Shown: one piece after another, positions 59,700 to 64,000 of the stretch
How positions within the stretch are numbered: position 1 is the stretch's first letter
Layout: each line of letters begins with the position of its first letter
Assembly (NCBI RefSeq): GCF_038396675.1
Contig: NC_088931.1
Span: forward strand, 61,963,501-62,027,500
Direction of reading: 5' to 3'
DNA from: Hydra vulgaris
Lineage: Eukaryota; Cnidaria; Hydrozoa; Anthoathecata; Hydridae
Length of the DNA stretch: 64,000 nt
Notes under the pieces: model-generated
Told to the model about the DNA's origin: nothing
Databases searched by the model: none
The model's input: the letters and a program-made list of their open reading frames with translations, nothing else
Translations under genes and position numbers: made by a program

Positions 59700-60320
59700 A
59701 AGAAATGAAAAATTAATAACAAATATTGACCCATTATATTAAAACTCAATACATCCCTGAAGAAACGGATGATAACTTTTTTTCCAATCTCCATATTAGT
59801 ATTCGGAGTATTCAGAAAGATTTTGAATTATTAAAGGAGTTTTTATATCAACATTATTTTTTTTACATTACCTTCCTTAGCGAAACATGGTGTCATGATA
59901 AGAATATTGAGAGTTATTCTCAATATTATTATCATAATTTTTAATATAACACATAAATACCTTATTAAAAAGTGATTCATCTAATTAGAGGCTGTGACGA
60001 GAAAGGTGGAGATTAATTTGTATTTATTAATAATTGATTATCTTACAAATTAAAGCCAAATTGAAGCTCAACCATCAGCATTTACAAATCTTTATGTGTT
60101 AAACCATTAACGAAACCTCAAAAAACCTTCTTGTGCATAAGTTATAAACACCGTGTTTAGGAAAAATGAATGCTTTAAAGATCGCATTAAAAATATAACA
60201 AAAAATAAATCAGGCTCAACTAAAATGCTGCTTGTGAAATTTCATTGTTTTAGACGAACACATTAATAAAATTTTAACGTCATTTTTCAATCTGGATTAG
60301 TGCGTGACGATTATTCGTTA
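59700..60320 (+). pseudogene. LINE endonuclease-domain fragment
   Basis: The frame at 59726-59944 reads FFSNLHISIRSIQKDFELLK and FLSETWCHD, matching the first two motifs (H.N.RS...., LSETW) of the apurinic-type endonuclease of LINEs. Worn pieces follow: RGCDEKGGD (for RGGGV), LSYKLKPN near 60045, and GSTKMLLVKFHCFRRTH near 60210. Stops are frequent. The sequence type differs from the young CR1-like copy (IGVTETW) and from the RT fragment that follows. Confidence 0.7.
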
Positions 60321-60619
60321 GAGCAAATTGCGTAAGCACGCTTGCTCTTCTTTTTTCTTTAAATGCAAGTTTTTTTGAGGCCTATTTTATATTTAAAAAA
60401 ATTTCATCATAATTGATTTAAAGTTTATACGAAGAATTTATAGAGATTCATCAGTCAGTTTAGATATAACTAATTCATAAAAGCTTCATTTACAAAGTTA
60501 ACAATTAACGTAATTCATATAACTCTAGTTCGCCGTTTCCATTATTAATTGATAGTTTTTTTATCGAAAATAGCAAATTTAATTTTGAATAAAGATTTTT
60601 CACAAAAGCAGTTCTACTT

Positions 60620-61250
60620 TGCATGAATTTCCAAATGTCAATAGAACAAGTAGTTGCAGCAAAAGCATGGCTTATTGCTAGTGTAACTCCATTGCTCAAA
60701 AACAGATCCAAGGCTGACCCAACAAACTTTATACCGATTCCAATTACTTCTGTACCTCATAAAACAATCGAAAAAATGGTTAAAGATCAGGTGATGCTTA
60801 GTATCTACAATTTTCTCTCCCAATGTCAACAATAATTTGTTAGTAAAAAATCCTGCATAAGAAATTTACTTAAAACTATGGATTTTTTGACCTAAACTGC
60901 CTCACAAAAGTTACTTGTTGATGCCCCATTTATCAACTTTGCAAAAGCATTTGACAAAGTTCCTCACAAAAGGTTACTAATAAAGCTTGAACTGTATGGA
61001 ATTAAAGACAATGTCTTAAGTTTGATAAGTGCTATTCTATCCAACAGAACATAGTGTGTCATCCTTGGAAATGTTGCATCCGATAGCCTATATTAATGGT
61101 TTACAAGAACACGTTAGCACATGCCTTATTTCAAATAAACTTTTTTAATTATCGGGTTGCGAGTACTTGGAATGCTTGGCCAAATGATGTTGTAAATGTC
61201 TCAATTATTGACAGCTTAAAAAAAAACTAGACCAGCAACTATCATAATTA
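60620..61250 (+). pseudogene. CR1-like LINE ORF2 relic with an internal deletion
   Basis: The plus strand reads SVTPLLKNRSKADPTNFIPI, PITSVPHKTIEKMVK, then after a stop at 60833 FVSKKSCIRNLLKTMDFL, FINFAKAFDKVPHKRLLIKL and SAILSNRT. At about 61095 it jumps straight to FFNYRVASTWNAWPNDVVNV near 61145, the C-terminal end of ORF2. The catalytic F/YADD region and thumb are therefore deleted. Several stops. Confidence 0.85.
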
Positions 61251-62863
61251 CAATTTTTTACAAATTTTTCTTCTACATAGACTTAAAAATTATTTCAAAT
61301 TATCATAAATTATCATAAATTCTAACTTTAAAGTTTGGATGTAGAGTTATTAACGAACAGAAAAACTATACATTGTATATAATGGTAGAAAAGCAAATTT
61401 ATCCACAACTTTATGCGGCGTCCACAAAAATCAATTTAAAGACCCTTTTTTTTTCCATTAAATATAAGTAAATTTTCAAATTTCTAAAACTCCATTCATT
61501 TGCAGGCAATACTAACTTATTTTATTTTAACAAAGATTTTTTTGAACCAGGGCAATAAAAACTCTTTAAAATGAGGGAGTTTTAAACTTTAAATGGTTAA
61601 TACTTTTAAACACTAAAGTATTATTAGATTTTTTAAAATATATTCTTATAAAAATATATTTAAAATATATTCTTATATTCTTATAAAATATATTCTTATA
61701 ATGTAAATAATTAGATATTGAAAATAAAATGTTAATAAGTCATAATCATTACATGCAACTGGTCTAACTATATTATTTTAAACTGTACATATAATATATA
61801 AACGTCGGTTTGTACACGGACGTTTTTAAGATTTAGTAAAAGACGTGTTTTTATAAAGTACAGAATATGTTTAGAAATAATTAGCTAAATAGATACGCTA
61901 AAAAACGGCTTTTTAAAACGTAATAGGTCCTTTTATAAGTTTTTTTAAGCTAATAGGTTCTTTTATAAACGTCTAAAAGACTTGTTTTTCAGACAAACTT
62001 AAAACGTCCTTGTTGAATCACTCAATTTCATTTCCTGAAGTTAAAATTTATTTTATTATCATAGTATTAAAAAATTAAACGTCAAGAGATTTGATTTAGT
62101 ACTATTAAAAGAGACGAAGTTTAACAAATAAACGACATTGAAAATATAATAATTAATCGAAAACAATTAAGCAGAGTTATTATTATTGTAAAAACTTAAA
62201 ACATAAAGTTTACAAAAACAACAAAACAAACAAATTGATTAATTTCTTGAGTGCTTCTTGCAGCTTTTCTAAAGTACTTTTTATTACTTTAGCTCTATTT
62301 TTGTTCTGATTTGAATTGCACTGCTTCATCTAATGAATCATAACCCTTATATCCTCTAGTTACTTTACAAATTAACAAAATTATATTTACAAAGCTCTTA
62401 ATTAGATTCAACAAAACTTATTTTAAAATAATGTAATATATCAATATATTAATATATTTCGATAAAAGATCTTACAATCGAGGTCATTTACAAATAGTTA
62501 AAAAACTAATCTTAAGTAAATACCATGAAATAGTAATAATAATACAAATATTAATGATAATAATAATGATGATAAATTAACAATTATAAGAATATAAGAA
62601 AATTATATAGTAATAAACCAATATCAATTTTAAAACAACAAATAAATATTAGGCACAGACAGGAAAATTACAAATAGTTATATACCGACAAAACGTAACA
62701 ACCTACTATGTAGCTAAAATAACTACTTCAAAAAAAGTATCAATGATTTAAAAAATATTATAACCTTAATATCAATAATCATAATAAAAACAATAAAAGT
62801 AATATAAATATTTCATTAAAAAATAACAATAAATAAACAAAAAAATTATTTTCAATAACACTC
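61251..62863. other. Gene-free AT-rich stretch
   Basis: AATAGGT.CTTTTATAA is duplicated near 61921 and 61958, with AACGT-containing motifs around 61800-62010. TTATAAAATATATTC repeats near 61650-61700. No coding sequence recognised. Confidence 0.4.
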
Positions 62864-62960
62864 CCCAGCGGGCACACGATGTTGAAATAACGTTGATTGA
62901 CGTTGATCGACGTTGATCAACGTTATTTCAACGTTATTCCAACGTCGTGTGCCCGCTAGG
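62864..62960. mobile_element. Compact palindromic MITE of the CCCAGC/AACGTTG type
   Basis: Only about 97 bp long. CCAGCGGGCACACGATGTTG at the left pairs with CAACGTCGTGTGCCCGCTAGG-like sequence at the right with two mismatches, and the middle is made of CGTTGAT/ATCAACG units, so almost the whole element is one hairpin. The end CCCAGC.GGCA and the CAACGTT units match the ends of the 4-kb element at 55404-59388. No target-site duplication was clear. Confidence 0.85.
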
Positions 62961-62980
62961 TCACCAATAAAATCGTACCA

Positions 62981-62991
62981 TACACAGACAC

Positions 62992-63052
<61 letters not shown>
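62981..63052. repeat. (CA)n microsatellite
   Basis: About 35 CA units with two CG interruptions, 20 bp from the compact MITE. ORFs through it are artefacts. Confidence 0.97.
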
Positions 63053-63056
<4 letters not shown>

Positions 63057-63249
63057 TTCAGTCACGAAATGTATAGAGTTTTCATAATAAATGAAAATAT
63101 TCAAATAAAAAAGGAAATTATATCAAAATATCCAGCAAACACATATTTTCCCTCAAAATTATTAAAGTTTAAAAATTATTCTTTTCGTTTCCTCAAAAAC
63201 GAAGCAATTTTTATATTGTATATAATTCTTTTTAATTACTTTCCATTTT

Positions 63250-63480
63250 AGAATGTTTTTTTCTTTTAACTTATTTTTTGATTATATTTGTTCTTATCTC
63301 GTTTTTTTTGTTTTTTTTTCTTTCTTAATTTGTTTGATTTGTTTTTTATTTATTTGTTTATGCTTTTTGCTTTTTTATCTCTTTCTTTTTCTTTTCTTCA
63401 CTTTCTTTATTTTTATTTTACTTATTTTTCTTTTTTCTGTTTCTTTTCTTTTTTCTTTTTTTTTAAACTTATTTATAAAA
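63250..63480. repeat. T-rich low-complexity tract
   Basis: Mostly TTTTCTTT and TTTATTT words. The open frames across it are Phe/Leu-rich artefacts. Confidence 0.8.
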
Positions 63481-64000
63481 ATTAAAAAAAAGCGTCCGCC
63501 ATTCCAGAAGTCTTTGCACTGAATTCCCTAAAATACCTCCTAAAAATCCCCTAAATAGTTGAAAAAAAGGGTAAAATATAATCACGATAATCTAATGAAA
63601 TCACTGGAGATTTTGGGTGTGTTCAATCAAACAAGATATTAAATTCCCTACAATGTTTGATTGGCCTGATACACGTTGCACGCATGCATTTTTTTTTTTA
63701 ATTTCTTCTTTGACATTTTTTAAAAGTGTTTTTGTAATTATTACTTTTATATTTGATGACAACCTGTACCAAGAGAGAAACATAGAACAGAGATCTTGTA
63801 TATGCTTTATAACTTAATTATTAAAAAAATGTTTAACAAGGTATGATATTGAAATAATTTAACATTATATAATATTATTTATGTAGAAATTTATAGAAAT
63901 TTCATTGCTTAATTTTAGGAAATATTAAAAATATATATATAAACGTTTCTACAATCAACTTCAATTAAAAACTAAACTTTTTCAATTTTAAGAAATCAGC
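63481..64000. other. Stretch with no recognised feature
   Basis: ORFs at 63601-63817 on both strands overlap each other and show no motif. Confidence 0.4.

Noticed and set aside
62852..63251. Cys/Val and Thr/His repeat ORFs
   Set aside because: They run through a (CA)n microsatellite and a palindromic MITE.
63252..63522. Phe/Leu-rich membrane-protein-like ORFs
   Set aside because: They are produced by a T-rich low-complexity tract.

Overview
The window looks like nuclear DNA of a cnidarian, most probably Hydra. This is inferred from the very AT-rich base composition, many (TA)n microsatellites of about 100-130 bp, decayed CR1-like LINEs on both strands, a Penelope-type GIY-YIG fragment, hAT and pogo debris, and host coding sequence split into exons with GT/AG introns. 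There are no bacterial-type operons, rRNA genes, intact tRNA genes or CRISPR arrays. No species-level marker was found.

One convincing host gene is present: a three-exon, plus-strand Ras-like small GTPase (35882-38620, 482 codons after splicing). It has a clear P-loop, NKxD and SA motifs, but degenerate switch I and II motifs and a long Ser/Thr/Asn/Gln-rich C-terminal extension. A short hydrophobic ORF at 46132 that ends on a GTGAGT donor-like sequence is a weak candidate first exon.

Almost everything else recognisable is mobile-element debris. LINE ORF2 fragments lie at 4308-4585 (-), 8280-8950 (-), 43150-43480 (-), 46763-46860 (+), 52571-53640 (-), 59700-60320 (+) and 60620-61250 (+). The best-preserved copy is a CR1-like element at 26490-29884 (+): end of ORF1, an ORF2 broken by one base inside the catalytic YADD motif, a very short 3'UTR and a (CTA)n tail. 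DNA-transposon relics are a pogo/Tigger transposase (6760-7910, -), an uncharacterised DDE-like gene (11640-12620, +), a transposase-like gene with FDATSSNTG and CRHH motifs (17262-19772, -), a second transposase-like family with a Tudor-like C-terminus (21713-24158, -) and a zinc-finger/HTH/DDE pogo-like gene (47943-49690, -). All carry stops or frameshifts.

Non-autonomous elements include a tRNA-derived SINE (2546-2740), TIR elements at 5507-5665, 52168-52328, 53847-54013, 58819-59033 and 62864-62960, and a 4-kb TIR-bounded segment (55404-59388) with AACGTTG subterminal repeats and duplicated exon-like pieces. Perfect or near-perfect hairpins occur at 7927-7997, 10991-11026, 20207-20253, 26259-26337, 40581-40651 and 50288-50329.

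The points most worth a second look are two minus-strand hammerhead-ribozyme-like cores with the same layout (20582-20613, exact core; 16266-16298, degraded), the second one next to a Penelope-type endonuclease relic; the divergent Ras-like gene; the two palindromic TTAACTCC clusters; the apparently identical 588-bp tandem duplication (44396-45571); and a 13-base match to an Illumina adapter (12645-12657), which may be an assembly artefact.
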